Positions 35,750 to 43,924 of a DNA stretch of 64,000 nt are shown in pieces; positions within the stretch are counted from its first letter, which is position 1; every line of letters begins with the position of its first letter. Under the pieces are notes generated by a model. The model did not search any database, was not told the DNA's origin, and was given only the letters and a program-made list of their open reading frames with translations. Source of the stretch: Geminicoccaceae bacterium (GTDB lineage: Bacteria; Pseudomonadota; Alphaproteobacteria; Geminicoccales; Geminicoccaceae). Position numbers and translations under genes: made by a program. Where the stretch lies: positions 682,001-746,000 of the forward strand of contig JANQPX010000030.1 of the NCBI GenBank assembly GCA_028285265.1, written 5' to 3'.

Positions 35750-37216
35750 TTGAATTTCGATTTAGACGCGTTTAAGCTGAAATTTCTTTGTGTAAAGCTC
35801 GATGCCATATCAACGAGGCCAATTTTGGAAGTTTCGCCCTGGAAACTAGCTCTAGACCGATTGCAGAACGTCGATCCTGATCTCGCCGATGCTTTCGATA
35901 AATTCTACCAGAACGTTCCCTTGAAGGAGCGCGAAAGCCTTTTGGTTTTTATAGAGCGCTACCCCTATGCGAGAACGATCGTGGACAGCGGTCAAGCACT
36001 TCTCTCGAATGGTGACCCGTTCCCGTCAGGGTTTCAGGTATCCAAAACCATGCCTTTTGGTGTCGTCTTGACCCGCGCTTGCGAGGTTTGGGACAGGTCT
36101 ATCGCACGTTTTCCTGGGGGGCCTCGTTCTCAGACCTTACTATACAAAGGCGACTGTATCGGTTTGTTTGAGCTGCTGGATAAATACACACCAGGCGCTC
36201 ATGGCGCCGAGCCGGACTGGAATATTTCTTCTGGATCAATCAATGTGAGATGCTTGCCCAATATATCCACAAAAGATAGAATAAATTCGCTTCGGAAAGA
36301 GTATGGAAATTTTGATACCGAGAACTTCAAACGCGCAACAACACTTGCACAACGAGCTGTCATCATCAATGGTTTTTGTGAAAGAATCGATGATTGGTAC
36401 GTGGACGTTTTATATTTTCACGACAGGTGGTTCGAACTAGCATTTGAGATGACTAAAGATGAAAAGCATAAAGAATATGCCATTGATCTGGTATTGATGC
36501 TCTATTCGATTGGATGGCGATCTGAGTCCAGGATACGTGATGCTCACACGACTCTTTATCAGTATTTTGCCGATGACCTTCAGCATTTTGCTGGAAGAGA
36601 TTTAAGACCTTTGGAATTGGCATATGCGTTTCTTGTTCAGATATTCGATGTCTTGGACAAAAGACGTCCATATTATATTCTAGTTGAGAAAGACGACGAG
36701 GTTGCTCCCATAAGTATGCTTTGTAGCGGAATAGTAGATGTTGCTCAAGGTAACGAGGAAGGTGGTCAGACGAAGATTTTAAGACCCACGTATATGAGTG
36801 AAGCTGATCCAATTGGATATGTTCCTCTGGAACACATTTCGCCCCACGTCGTTACCTCTCTGCGCGGTGGGAGCGGAAAGAACGTCCGCAACAATGTTCT
36901 CTCGATGTTCGAACGCATTCGAAACGCTTCGAATGTCGCTTCGGCCGACGGCGGAAAAGCACATCCACTTTTACTTGAACTCTCTGTCCTTTTAGGGCAG
37001 CTTGCATTCAGATCGCCGGTACCGACAGCGAGTGCGGAGAAGACAAATGCAACCGATGCCTTTCGCTTGGCTCTCGATGGTGAGCGGAATCGAAATGTCA
37101 CTCTGCTTGATATGCCAGAGCAAGAGTTCTTCTCTCCATTCCTGACCGGGCTGGACCTTCCTCGGTCGGATTTTTTCCGGTCGTGCGTAAAAGTATCCAT
37201 GCGTAGCGCCGAATAA
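35750..37216 (+). CDS. Unrecognised 488-aa protein, first gene of the AdoHcyase-like unit
   Basis: 488 residues starting at TTG 35750, with GGAG about 5 bp upstream. It is soluble, with no signal peptide or membrane helix. The N-terminal 130 residues look helical; a middle part contains long helices with aromatic clusters (DDWYVDVLYFHDRWFELAFE near 210) and the C-terminal third is Ser/Asn/Gly-rich. I find no nuclease, kinase or transferase motif. The AT-rich composition differs from the host chromosome. The stop is only 2 bp before the ATG of the AdoHcyase-like gene, so both products should be made together and may form a complex. Function unknown. Confidence 0.75.
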   Translation: MNFDLDAFKLKFLCVKLDAISTRPILEVSPWKLALDRLQNVDPDLADAFDKFYQNVPLKERESLLVFIERYPYARTIVDSGQALLSNGDPFPSGFQVSKTMPFGVVLTRACEVWDRSIARFPGGPRSQTLLYKGDCIGLFELLDKYTPGAHGAEPDWNISSGSINVRCLPNISTKDRINSLRKEYGNFDTENFKRATTLAQRAVIINGFCERIDDWYVDVLYFHDRWFELAFEMTKDEKHKEYAIDLVLMLYSIGWRSESRIRDAHTTLYQYFADDLQHFAGRDLRPLELAYAFLVQIFDVLDKRRPYYILVEKDDEVAPISMLCSGIVDVAQGNEEGGQTKILRPTYMSEADPIGYVPLEHISPHVVTSLRGGSGKNVRNNVLSMFERIRNASNVASADGGKAHPLLLELSVLLGQLAFRSPVPTASAEKTNATDAFRLALDGERNRNVTLLDMPEQEFFSPFLTGLDLPRSDFFRSCVKVSMRSAE

Positions 37217-37218
37217 TC

Positions 37219-38502
37219 ATGTATAGACATCGTCTCAAGGACATAAGTGGCAATGTTTTTGATATGTTCAGATACATTGATTTGGATTTTTTTGAAAAAA
37301 ACGCTGACCGAAAAAAAGAAATAGCCGAGAAATGCGTGATAATTTCGCATATACACTGTTTACCATCTATCATTCCGATGTTCGAATATTTGATTGATGA
37401 TGTAGGTGTGGACCCTGTCAATATCATTATTGCTGATAAATCATACTCGACAATTAAATCCGTTCTCGAACGCTTAAAGAGGCTTGGTGTTAGAGTTTTG
37501 CCAACTCCAGCTGAATTTGAGGCTGGAAAGTATGATGAAATGGCCGCCCGGATCTTGTCAGCAATATGCTGGCGCGGCAAGCGACAAGCGAAAAGGATTC
37601 ATCAAAATTCAAGGATTGTTTTGCTGGATGATGGAGGAATGTTGACATCAACATGGCTCAATACTTCAGGTACAGAAAATTACGACGCCGTTTCAATTCA
37701 GCAGACCACCTCTGGCATGACGCTTAATCGAACTATTTCTTTAATTCCTAGAATTAATGTTGCTCAGTCTGCTGCTAAGGGACATTTTGAATCACACGTC
37801 ATTTCAAGTGGTGTGTGCAGGAAAGCGCAGAGTTTGCTCGGTGGATGCTCCGCAGAGTCTGTCGGTATCGTTGGCTTTGGGGTTTTGGGTAAAGCTATAG
37901 CGCTCAACTACCTTAAGCTCGGAAAAAGAATATACTATTACGATATCAGAAATCGGATAAACTTTGACCATGGAGCTTTAAATGAGTGTAGTTCTGCGAA
38001 ATCTTTAATCGAGAGAACTGACGTTATATTCGGAGTCACAGGCAAAACGTGGTTTAATCAGGATCTATTTGAATCTATGGATAGGAAGAGGAAATATTTT
38101 TTAAGCTGCTCATCAAGAGACGTAGAGTTTAAGGATGCTATTTTAAAAAATAACAGTCAGATAAGGAAGAACAACATTTTCGGCAATTTTACAATTCGCA
38201 ACAAAAATGGAGGTGAGGCCAAAATCTTCAATGGTGGATTTCCAGTCAATTTTGACCGGCGTCAGGAATGGGAATTCCCAGAAGAAATAGCTCTTACACG
38301 TGGTTTGATTCTGATTTCGATACTTCAGGCAATCTTTATGAAGAACGATGAGAAAGTTTCTTATAGGCCAATTGAATTGTCTCCGGAAATGCAAAAACAA
38401 TTTGTGCACCATTGGATTGACCTATGTGGTGTCGGCTTGCATAACTTTCCAATTTCGAAAGAAAATTTTGCAGATCTGGGTTGGTGGCAGAGGCAGTCAT
38501 GA
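37219..38502 (+). CDS. Divergent S-adenosylhomocysteine hydrolase-like NAD-binding protein
   Basis: 427 residues, close to the AdoHcyase length. Several blocks align with that family from memory: LLDDGG at 135-140 (known DDGGDLT), QQTTSG at 161-166 (known EETTTG), INVAQSAAKGHFES at 179-192 (known INVNDSVTKSKFDN) and the Rossmann motif GIVGFGVLGKA at 216-226. The catalytic Lys is kept at 187, but Glu-Glu is replaced by Gln161-Gln162 and the Asp after Phe by Glu191. It may therefore act on another nucleoside, bind without turnover or use NAD differently. It follows the 488-aa gene by 2 bp. Low-GC codon use points to transfer. Confidence 0.75.
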   Translation: MYRHRLKDISGNVFDMFRYIDLDFFEKNADRKKEIAEKCVIISHIHCLPSIIPMFEYLIDDVGVDPVNIIIADKSYSTIKSVLERLKRLGVRVLPTPAEFEAGKYDEMAARILSAICWRGKRQAKRIHQNSRIVLLDDGGMLTSTWLNTSGTENYDAVSIQQTTSGMTLNRTISLIPRINVAQSAAKGHFESHVISSGVCRKAQSLLGGCSAESVGIVGFGVLGKAIALNYLKLGKRIYYYDIRNRINFDHGALNECSSAKSLIERTDVIFGVTGKTWFNQDLFESMDRKRKYFLSCSSRDVEFKDAILKNNSQIRKNNIFGNFTIRNKNGGEAKIFNGGFPVNFDRRQEWEFPEEIALTRGLILISILQAIFMKNDEKVSYRPIELSPEMQKQFVHHWIDLCGVGLHNFPISKENFADLGWWQRQS

Positions 38503-38684
38503 CTGGTCTGGTTTTCCTTTTGTGAATTCTTACGTCTAACAACGTTCTTCAAACTCGTCGCCACGAGCTTCGCAACGACGCTCCGCCTGTCAGCGGCACC
38601 CTTTGTGGCCTTCCGGGTCATCCTGACCTTGCAGCCTCTCATTGTCTGCTCGGTTGATGTGTTCTCTGCAGCGATCTCATCGAG

Positions 38685-39200
38685 ATGCTGTACCAGTTCA
38701 TCGAGGATCAGGAAGCAGGAGACGTTCGGCCTGCTCTTTGTGCCCACGCGCTGAACGCCACGGCCGCCAAGACCGAAGAGATGACCGACCTCGCGATCCA
38801 GCGCCTCTACGTCGACAAGGGTTATCGCGGCAACTGCTATGACGGCAAAGCCAAGGTCATGATCTCCGGCAACAAGCGCGGTCTCACGGCGACCATGAAA
38901 CGCGAACTCAGACGCCGCTCCTCCATCGAGCCGATGATCGGCCATGCCAAAAACGACGGCAGGCTTGGTCGGAACTACCTGCTCGGCGCCGACGGCGATA
39001 AGATCAACGCGCTGCTCGCCGCAGCCGGCCACAACCTCCGGCTCGTCCTCACGCGCCTGACACGTATTTTGGCACGATTCATCGGCGCTTTCGTGCGATT
39101 GATGGCGAAAGACGGCCAGAATTTGATCGTAGAAAGCCCCAGATCTGTGTTTTCGAATATTGGTCTCCGACTATCACGGCTCACAACTTCAAAGGCTTAG
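38685..39200 (+). pseudogene. IS5-family transposase, C-terminal fragment
   Basis: The frame encodes about 170 residues matching only the last part of an IS5-type DDE transposase: YVDKGYRGN, VMISGNKRGLT, KRELRRRSSIEPMIGHAKND (with the catalytic Glu) and GRLGRNYL, then INALLAAAGHNLRL. The similarity begins near 38740. The upstream catalytic domain with its two Asp residues is missing, and I see no terminal inverted repeats, so the element is dead. It is GC-rich compared with the AT-rich unit just upstream, consistent with separate arrival. The 180 bp before it contains no recognisable gene. Confidence 0.8.
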
Positions 39201-39351
39201 GCGTTCTTCAAGGCGGACTAATGACTGTTGTCGCTGATAGTTTCACACACATGAGCACATTCCACATTGCGATCTGCCTTCCACAGTCTCAAGTTGCTCC
39301 ACCTAGTCATAACGGCCAAGCGCAATGATGGTCAAAAAGAACCACTTCCGT

Positions 39352-39882
39352 TCATTGACACCACTCGATTCGGTGCTCGATCTCGGAGGCTACTTCCGTA
39401 ACTGATTTGGCATCCGTATCTAGGTAAATATCTTCGAGCTTTGACTCTTCCAGAGCACCTGAAAGCTGCAGCGACCGTTGCTCATGCCAGTTCAAATTTG
39501 ACCCGATTTCTCTGGTGCGAACACGCTTCAGCAACGTCTTATCGGAAGCACTCAGTCGGCAAACAATCGGATTTGCAATGTTCACAGCTGTCGACAGTGT
39601 TTTAATGTAGCCTGCTGTCTCGATAACTCTTGAAATTATAAGGTTTTTTGATCCGCTGCGACGACAGTTCTGCCATACGACCTGCAGGTTTTGAACTGCT
39701 ATGACATCCCCAAAGGGATCGCCCGCGCTGCGAGGAAAGGTGTATGCGAGCGCATCGAGATCAATAAAAGTATGAGGAATTCTATCAATACTTAGCAATG
39801 TGCTCAGCTCAATTGCGATAGTCGTCTTGCCAACCCCAACAGGTCCACTAATCAGTACCAGCTTTTCAGATTTGTCAGCCAT
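39352..39882 (-). CDS. P-loop nucleotide kinase-like protein
   Basis: 176 residues from ATG 39882, supported by AGGAAAGTGG about 4 bp upstream. A Walker A motif GPVGVGKTT spans residues 13-21 at the end of the first strand, and FIDLDAL near residue 40 supplies an acidic pair usual in small-molecule kinases. A lid-like segment KRVRTREIGSN near 125 carries two Arg residues. The size fits adenylate/shikimate/AAA_33-type kinases that phosphorylate a small substrate. The substrate is unknown. As island cargo it may be an antibiotic- or nucleotide-modifying kinase, but there is no direct evidence. Confidence 0.75.
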   Translation of the reverse strand: MADKSEKLVLISGPVGVGKTTIAIELSTLLSIDRIPHTFIDLDALAYTFPRSAGDPFGDVIAVQNLQVVWQNCRRSGSKNLIISRVIETAGYIKTLSTAVNIANPIVCRLSASDKTLLKRVRTREIGSNLNWHEQRSLQLSGALEESKLEDIYLDTDAKSVTEVASEIEHRIEWCQ

Positions 39883-40087
39883 TCCACTTTCCTGCGGGGT
39901 TGCGATACCGGCTGCAACTTAGAACTGATTCGAAGAGTTATCGAGCAATTTCATCGTGTTGCAGCCGAGGTCAGGCGAAGAAAAGGACGATGAGCAATGC
40001 CGCGCATCGGTCGTTGGCCCGCGTGAGGTGGCGCTGTTGATAATGGTGAACCATTCGAGGTCGGGCACAATGGCCGCCAAGCGACTG

Positions 40088-40591
40088 CTACAGTATCCGG
40101 CGATATGTGGCGAGGATCTGGCGGGCTTGAACTATCCCGTAGTAGCGGCTGTCAAAGCTATTGAGGACAGTGTCTGAGAACATGAAAAATTCTTTGTCGC
40201 GAAGCCGACGGCACGAACGCCAGATGGTCAAAGGTCTCTTCAGGCTGTCGGTTCGCACAAGTGGCGCCATCCAAACGTCATTGATTTCCAGGCCATCCAG
40301 TGGGTTGTTGCAGACCCGATCGCCTGGACCAGCAGCCACTGGTTTTATGAACAGATAGCCAGAAGAAACTGTCACGCCAGTGCTTTCCTGGTAACGTCGA
40401 GCGATAGCGGGAGCGGGGAAAGCAACGATCGACCCAACCTGCACCGTCTCGAAGCTGCGCATATAGAGACCAGCCGGTAGGCTGGCGCTGCTCGGGTAGA
40501 GAAAAAGCGGGGCGTCGAGCGAGCGGATGGTGATGAGTGCGAATGCCAGGGCGATCACGGCACCTGCGCCGATCCAACGTCTAGGCCTCAT
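40088..40591 (-). CDS. TraF-like S26 signal peptidase
   Basis: 167 residues from ATG 40591, which overlaps the end of the preceding coiled-coil gene by 11 bp; a longer frame to 40621 is open. One N-terminal membrane helix (IGAGAVIALAFALITI) is followed by the S26 signature: the likely nucleophile Ser in SASLPAGLY and the general-base Lys in FIKPVAAGPGDRV, then DSRYYGIV near the end, which matches the third S26 block. TraF-type peptidases mature conjugative pilin or relaxase-system proteins in the periplasm. No pilin or mating-pair genes are present, so its target is unclear. Confidence 0.85.
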   Translation of the reverse strand: MRPRRWIGAGAVIALAFALITIRSLDAPLFLYPSSASLPAGLYMRSFETVQVGSIVAFPAPAIARRYQESTGVTVSSGYLFIKPVAAGPGDRVCNNPLDGLEINDVWMAPLVRTDSLKRPLTIWRSCRRLRDKEFFMFSDTVLNSFDSRYYGIVQARQILATYRRIL

Positions 40592-41978
40592 AGCGGTAGG
40601 TCTCGGCGAGCTTGTCAGCAATTGGCTGGAGCCTTTCGAACCGATCGAAGCCGATCAGGACATATTGATAGGCCTCGTCTTTCCAGTCCACGAGGTAGAG
40701 ATCATCGCCATTTCGGCTCTGGGTCGGAGATTGCTCCTGGCCGCCACGATTGGGCATGAAACAGAAACCCGTGAGCCGGCCGAGCCGGTCGTGATAGGCG
40801 AGCTGGGCGACGGGCATGCCGTTGACGAAGAACAGGCGGCCGCCGATGAACCTCAGATCATGATCGGTCAGATCGGGGACGGTGACGGCGCGGTCGAGGC
40901 TTCGACTGAGCCAGGTGAGAAGCGGGCCGATCTGGTCGGCCTTGAACTCGACCTCCTTCATACTGCCGGCATAGCCGCGGTGATAGCCGGCGATCTGATT
41001 AAGCCAGCTGGCTCGCTCAGTCAGTGATGCGAGCTGCTGCTCGGTCGTATCCAGTGTGCGATCGCGGGAGGCAAGCTGTTGCGCGAGTTGTCCCTGGCTC
41101 GCCTGGAGTTCAGAGATGTCTTGTCGGGCGGCATCGAGTTCGGCAACGGCCTCGGCTCGGCTAGTGGTGACGCTGTCGAGCTCGGCGGTCAGTCGCCGAA
41201 TTTCTGTATCGGCCTCATCCTGCCCTTTCGCTTGGCTCTCTGCCAGCTGGCGCAATTCCTGATCGAGGCCGGCGATCTTCGTCGACAATTGCTTACGCTC
41301 TGCCTCCAGGTCGGCGACGATGTTTTTGCTGTCCGCAAGCTCTCCTTCTGCTGTCGTCCGTGCAGCACTGGCATCAGCGAGCTGGCGCTCTAACGCTTTG
41401 ATCTCGCCAGTCAGCGACAACTCCAGCTCTGACGCCTTCGCGACAGAATCTGATGCGGTCTGTTGGGCGACAACCAGCTGTCGCTGCAGGTCGCTTCGTT
41501 CAACTTCGAGGCTGGCAAGGTTGTCGGCGGCGGCGGCAAGCTCGGTCTCCGCAGCCTGCTGCGCATCGCTTGCTGTCGCCAGCTGCGTTTCCAGCGCTTC
41601 GATATCGATAGCCAGCTGTCGCTGTCGTCTGGTGGCCCGCTCGGCAGCGACAGCGGCGTCGTTGTTGAGCTTGGCAAGCTGCGCCTGAAGATCCTGCTGC
41701 CTGGCTTCAAGGCTCTCTGTCATTTGATCGGCCTCCGCCAAAGCACGCTGCGCATTCGCATGCGATGCGTTGGCGATATCAAGATCGGCCTGCCGATCTT
41801 GAACTTGATCCGTGAGCTCGGTGATCCTTTGCTGCTGTCGCTCGCCAGCGGCAGTGAGTTCATCGACCTCGGCCACCAGCTGCCGCTGGTCGCTCTGCAT
41901 ATCGACGAAGACGATGCCCGATATGAACGCGACGGCGACGATCGACGCGGCAAGAAGCCACCAGGATGGCCGCGACAA
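40581..41978 (-). CDS. Membrane-anchored coiled-coil protein with anti-sigma-like C-terminal domain
   Basis: 465 residues. The start is probably TTG 41978 (no good ribosome site), giving an immediate membrane helix WWLLAASIVAVAFISGIVF. Residues 30-330 are one long coiled coil dominated by Gln, Ala, Glu and Leu. The last 130 residues form a globular domain with DLRFIGGRLFFVNGMPVAQL, YHDRLGRLTGFCF and YQYVLIGFDRFERL, which resembles the C-terminal domain of RsiW/ChrR-like anti-sigma factors (PDLxxxGxRLVGGRL pattern). The zinc anti-sigma domain is absent. It overlaps the S26 peptidase start, so the two are coupled. Confidence 0.7.
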   Translation of the reverse strand: MSRPSWWLLAASIVAVAFISGIVFVDMQSDQRQLVAEVDELTAAGERQQQRITELTDQVQDRQADLDIANASHANAQRALAEADQMTESLEARQQDLQAQLAKLNNDAAVAAERATRRQRQLAIDIEALETQLATASDAQQAAETELAAAADNLASLEVERSDLQRQLVVAQQTASDSVAKASELELSLTGEIKALERQLADASAARTTAEGELADSKNIVADLEAERKQLSTKIAGLDQELRQLAESQAKGQDEADTEIRRLTAELDSVTTSRAEAVAELDAARQDISELQASQGQLAQQLASRDRTLDTTEQQLASLTERASWLNQIAGYHRGYAGSMKEVEFKADQIGPLLTWLSRSLDRAVTVPDLTDHDLRFIGGRLFFVNGMPVAQLAYHDRLGRLTGFCFMPNRGGQEQSPTQSRNGDDLYLVDWKDEAYQYVLIGFDRFERLQPIADKLAETYRYEA

Positions 41979-42093
41979 AGACGATCGTGGCGACCGTCAG
42001 ACCCACCGGCCCGAGCATGGCCATGGAGCCGAGAGTCCAAAGCACCGCCATCACGGCCATAAGCTGCTCGTCATTCTTGGCGCTGACGCTCAT
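41860..42093 (-). CDS. Possible 77-aa membrane protein overlapping the coiled-coil gene
   Basis: ATG 42093 overlaps the stop of the preceding 48-codon ORF as ATGA. The first 50 residues contain two closely spaced hydrophobic segments (LMAVMAVLWTLGSMAML and GLTVATIVFVAAILVAS), a sensible hairpin membrane protein. The last 118 bases overlap the coiled-coil gene in another frame, where the sequence becomes Arg-rich, so the natural end may differ. Such a long overlap is unusual; either both are real with coupling, or one start is wrong. Confidence 0.5.
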   Translation of the reverse strand: MSVSAKNDEQLMAVMAVLWTLGSMAMLGPVGLTVATIVFVAAILVASCRVDRRRRVHIGHRLRRYAERPAAAGGRGR

Positions 42094-42236
42094 GAGCGCG
42101 GCTGCCACGGCTTGATCTTGAACAGGCTTTCGCCATCGATGATCGAGGTGAGCCTGCGACGAATCTGGTCGCTGGTGACGAAATACCAGACCGCGCTTAG
42201 GTCATCCCCGCAAGCTGGGTCACATGCTCTGCCCAT
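42090..42236 (-). CDS. Possible 48-aa ORF overlapping the integrase 3' end
   Basis: ATG 42236 lies inside the last codons of the integrase and the frame ends in TCATGA, overlapping the next start. The product is 48 residues, with DDLSAVWYFVTSDQIRRRL followed by TSIIDGESLFKIKPWQPRS. The composition is protein-like, with no family recognised. The double overlap with neighbours on both sides argues for coupled expression with the integrase. Too short for certainty. Confidence 0.45.
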   Translation of the reverse strand: MGRACDPACGDDLSAVWYFVTSDQIRRRLTSIIDGESLFKIKPWQPRS

Positions 42237-43462
42237 CTATTGAGCGCTTCCCGCTTTTCGACGGCGTATGTTGCTCGATTGTAGACTCCGGCGACACCTG
42301 CCTTATGGCCACTCACATGGTTAACGACAGCCTCGATGACGTGAGGCTGGATGAGAGGTTCGGCCATTCCTGTGACGGTCGTTCGACGTAGATCATGAAG
42401 CACCCAGGCGGGCATCGGCTCAACGTGATCAGGTGATTGATCCGAAGCTGCCACTTGGCGCTTTCTGTCTTCCAGGATTAGCGAATCGATGCGCCGTTTT
42501 GTCTTCGAGAACCCGCTGATCGTTCGTTCCGATGTCTTCTTGGCGCTGGGGAAGACCCTATCTGCCAGTCTCGGCGCCCTCTCCAGAATTGCCATCGCCG
42601 AAGCCGACAGAGGGACGTCATGAGGGCGGCCATTCTTCGTTCGATCCGCTGGCAAGCTCCAGAGCTGCTTGTCGAAATCGACCTCGGCCCATAGCAGGCC
42701 GGCAACCTCGTTGCGTCGCTGGCCGGTTAGGATCAGAAGCTGGACGAACGGCCCGAATGGGTAGCCAAGCTGAGACGCTGCCTGCCAGACTTCAGCAAGC
42801 TCTTCGTCGGAGAGCACACGATCACGCGACCTGTCCTTTGCAGGCTTATCAACGCCGGCTGTCGGGTCTTGGTCAACGTAGCCGCGCCGCAAAGCCCAGC
42901 GGAAAAGCTGGCCGGCGAGCTGATGTGATTGGTTGGCCATGCGCTGGCGACCGGCGTCCATCTCGCGGTCGAGGAGCTTCAGCACATCAGGCTTGGTGAT
43001 CTGCCGGATGGGGCGACCTCGCCATCGTGAGATAAGCTTGTTCTTGATGATCGCCTCAGTCGCCTGCCATCGCTTCTGCCTGGGTTTCAGGAAACGCAGC
43101 ACAAACTCGGCGGCGACGTCCTCGAAGAGATCAGGCGCTCTCTCTTCCTCCATTTTCTTGCTAGCAGCCGGATCATTGCCTGCCATGGCTTCAAGCAAGA
43201 CGTTTTTGGCGCGCTTGCGCGCCTCCGCTAGCCCGACCGCTGGCCAACTGCCCAACGTAAGCCGCTGGACTCGCCTGTTACCCGCGATCCTGTACATCAC
43301 CGACCAGCTGCGCTTATCGCGCTCGGTGATGCGTATGTAGAGACCAGCCACCAATGCGTCAGCGAGCTCGATGCGTCCCTTGGCTGGCGGCTTCGTCCTC
43401 TGAATGGACGCCTCGGTAAGACGCCGAGCTCCCTGCCGCTTTCCTTCTTCTAAGTGCTCCAC
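42197..43462 (-). CDS. int: Tyrosine site-specific integrase (P4-type)
   Basis: 421 residues from GTG 43462. The N-terminal DUF4102-type arm-binding domain contains LYIRITERDKRSW and RLTLGSWPAVGLAEARKRAK. The core-binding domain spans about 110-210. The catalytic set is visible: Arg in LILTGQRRNEVAGL, Lys in DRTKNGRPHDVPL, His-x-x-Arg in HDLRRT, His in NHVSGHKAG and the nucleophile Tyr in GVYNRATY. P4-type integrases insert islands into the 3' end of tRNA genes, matching the 45-bp tRNA-Val repeats. It is transcribed inward, about 240 bp inside attR. No excisionase gene is recognised. Confidence 0.95.
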   Translation of the reverse strand: MEHLEEGKRQGARRLTEASIQRTKPPAKGRIELADALVAGLYIRITERDKRSWSVMYRIAGNRRVQRLTLGSWPAVGLAEARKRAKNVLLEAMAGNDPAASKKMEEERAPDLFEDVAAEFVLRFLKPRQKRWQATEAIIKNKLISRWRGRPIRQITKPDVLKLLDREMDAGRQRMANQSHQLAGQLFRWALRRGYVDQDPTAGVDKPAKDRSRDRVLSDEELAEVWQAASQLGYPFGPFVQLLILTGQRRNEVAGLLWAEVDFDKQLWSLPADRTKNGRPHDVPLSASAMAILERAPRLADRVFPSAKKTSERTISGFSKTKRRIDSLILEDRKRQVAASDQSPDHVEPMPAWVLHDLRRTTVTGMAEPLIQPHVIEAVVNHVSGHKAGVAGVYNRATYAVEKREALNRWAEHVTQLAGMT

Positions 43463-43548
43463 CGTCCGGTCGCCTCCGCCTTAACAGTGATCCTCGCCGA
43501 CACGATTTTCGATCATCAACGTGGCCGTCAGGCGTGTCCAGATCGTGT

Positions 43549-43572
43549 CTGGGGTAACCACTGGGGTAACCA
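43549..43572 (+). repeat. Tandem 12-mer near attR, possible integrase arm site
   Basis: Exact second copy of the CTGGGGTAACCA pair found at 34426-34449. It lies 131 bp before attR and 86 bp upstream of the integrase start, so it could serve both as arm site and as autoregulatory operator for int. Confidence 0.75.
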
Positions 43573-43703
43573 AATTTGCTGATTTTGGGCGAAATCGCCT
43601 GAATCAGTGTGAAACGATGATGTCAGAAAAAATCAATTAAAACAACGTATTAAAGGTGATAACTGCATCCATATGAAACAGCCAAAAACATAGGAGCAGG
43701 CGA

Positions 43704-43748
43704 TTCACACGCGAGGGGTCACTGGTTCAATCCCAGTATCGCCCACCA
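43704..43748 (+). repeat. attR, duplicated tRNA-Val 3' half
   Basis: 45 bases identical to 34337-34381, starting in the anticodon loop and ending with CCA. The 5' half of the tRNA is absent here, so this copy is not a functional tRNA. Host sequence resumes after 43748. Confidence 0.95.
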
Positions 43749-43787
43749 CGAATTCGTTACTGAGATTCAATTGTCGTTCATTATAAC

Positions 43788-43807
43788 GACCAACAAGCCT
43801 GTTGGTC
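43788..43807. terminator. Hairpin downstream of attR, weak terminator candidate
   Basis: GACCAACA and TGTTGGTC form a perfect 8-bp stem with loop AGCC. Before integration it lay about 40 bp downstream of tRNA-Val, and it also lies downstream of the minus-strand cheY-like gene. There is no clean T-run on either side, so intrinsic termination is uncertain. Confidence 0.35.
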
Positions 43808-43924
43808 AGATGATTCTTCTTGAGCGTTAAAAGCCATCAATCGAATCGATTGCCTCGTCGCGACCGTTGACGATGTGAAGATACAATCGTTCTTTCATAT
43901 CGCTTGGACTTGGCCCATCACAAC

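Larger units (their letters stand above)
34337..43748. mobile_element. Integrative genomic island in tRNA-Val
   Basis: The element is bounded by an exact 45-bp direct repeat of the tRNA-Val 3' half and is about 9.37 kb from repeat to repeat. It carries a tyrosine integrase near the right end, a damaged IS5-type transposase and cargo genes, part of which is much richer in AT than the flanks (about 35500-38500). No complete conjugation or phage structural genes are present, so it is best described as a non-autonomous or mobilisable island. A TraF-like peptidase is the only transfer-type gene. Confidence 0.93.

Noticed and set aside
38361..39032. Minus-strand 223-codon frame
   Set aside because: Antisense to the AdoHcyase-like gene end and to the transposase fragment, which have recognisable motifs.
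39956..40177. Plus-strand 73-codon frame partly opposite the S26 peptidase
   Set aside because: Mostly antisense to a gene with clear family motifs; no motif of its own.
41463..42062. Plus-strand frames opposite the coiled-coil gene
   Set aside because: Products of a strongly biased GC-rich repeat-like coding sequence on the other strand; no independent support.
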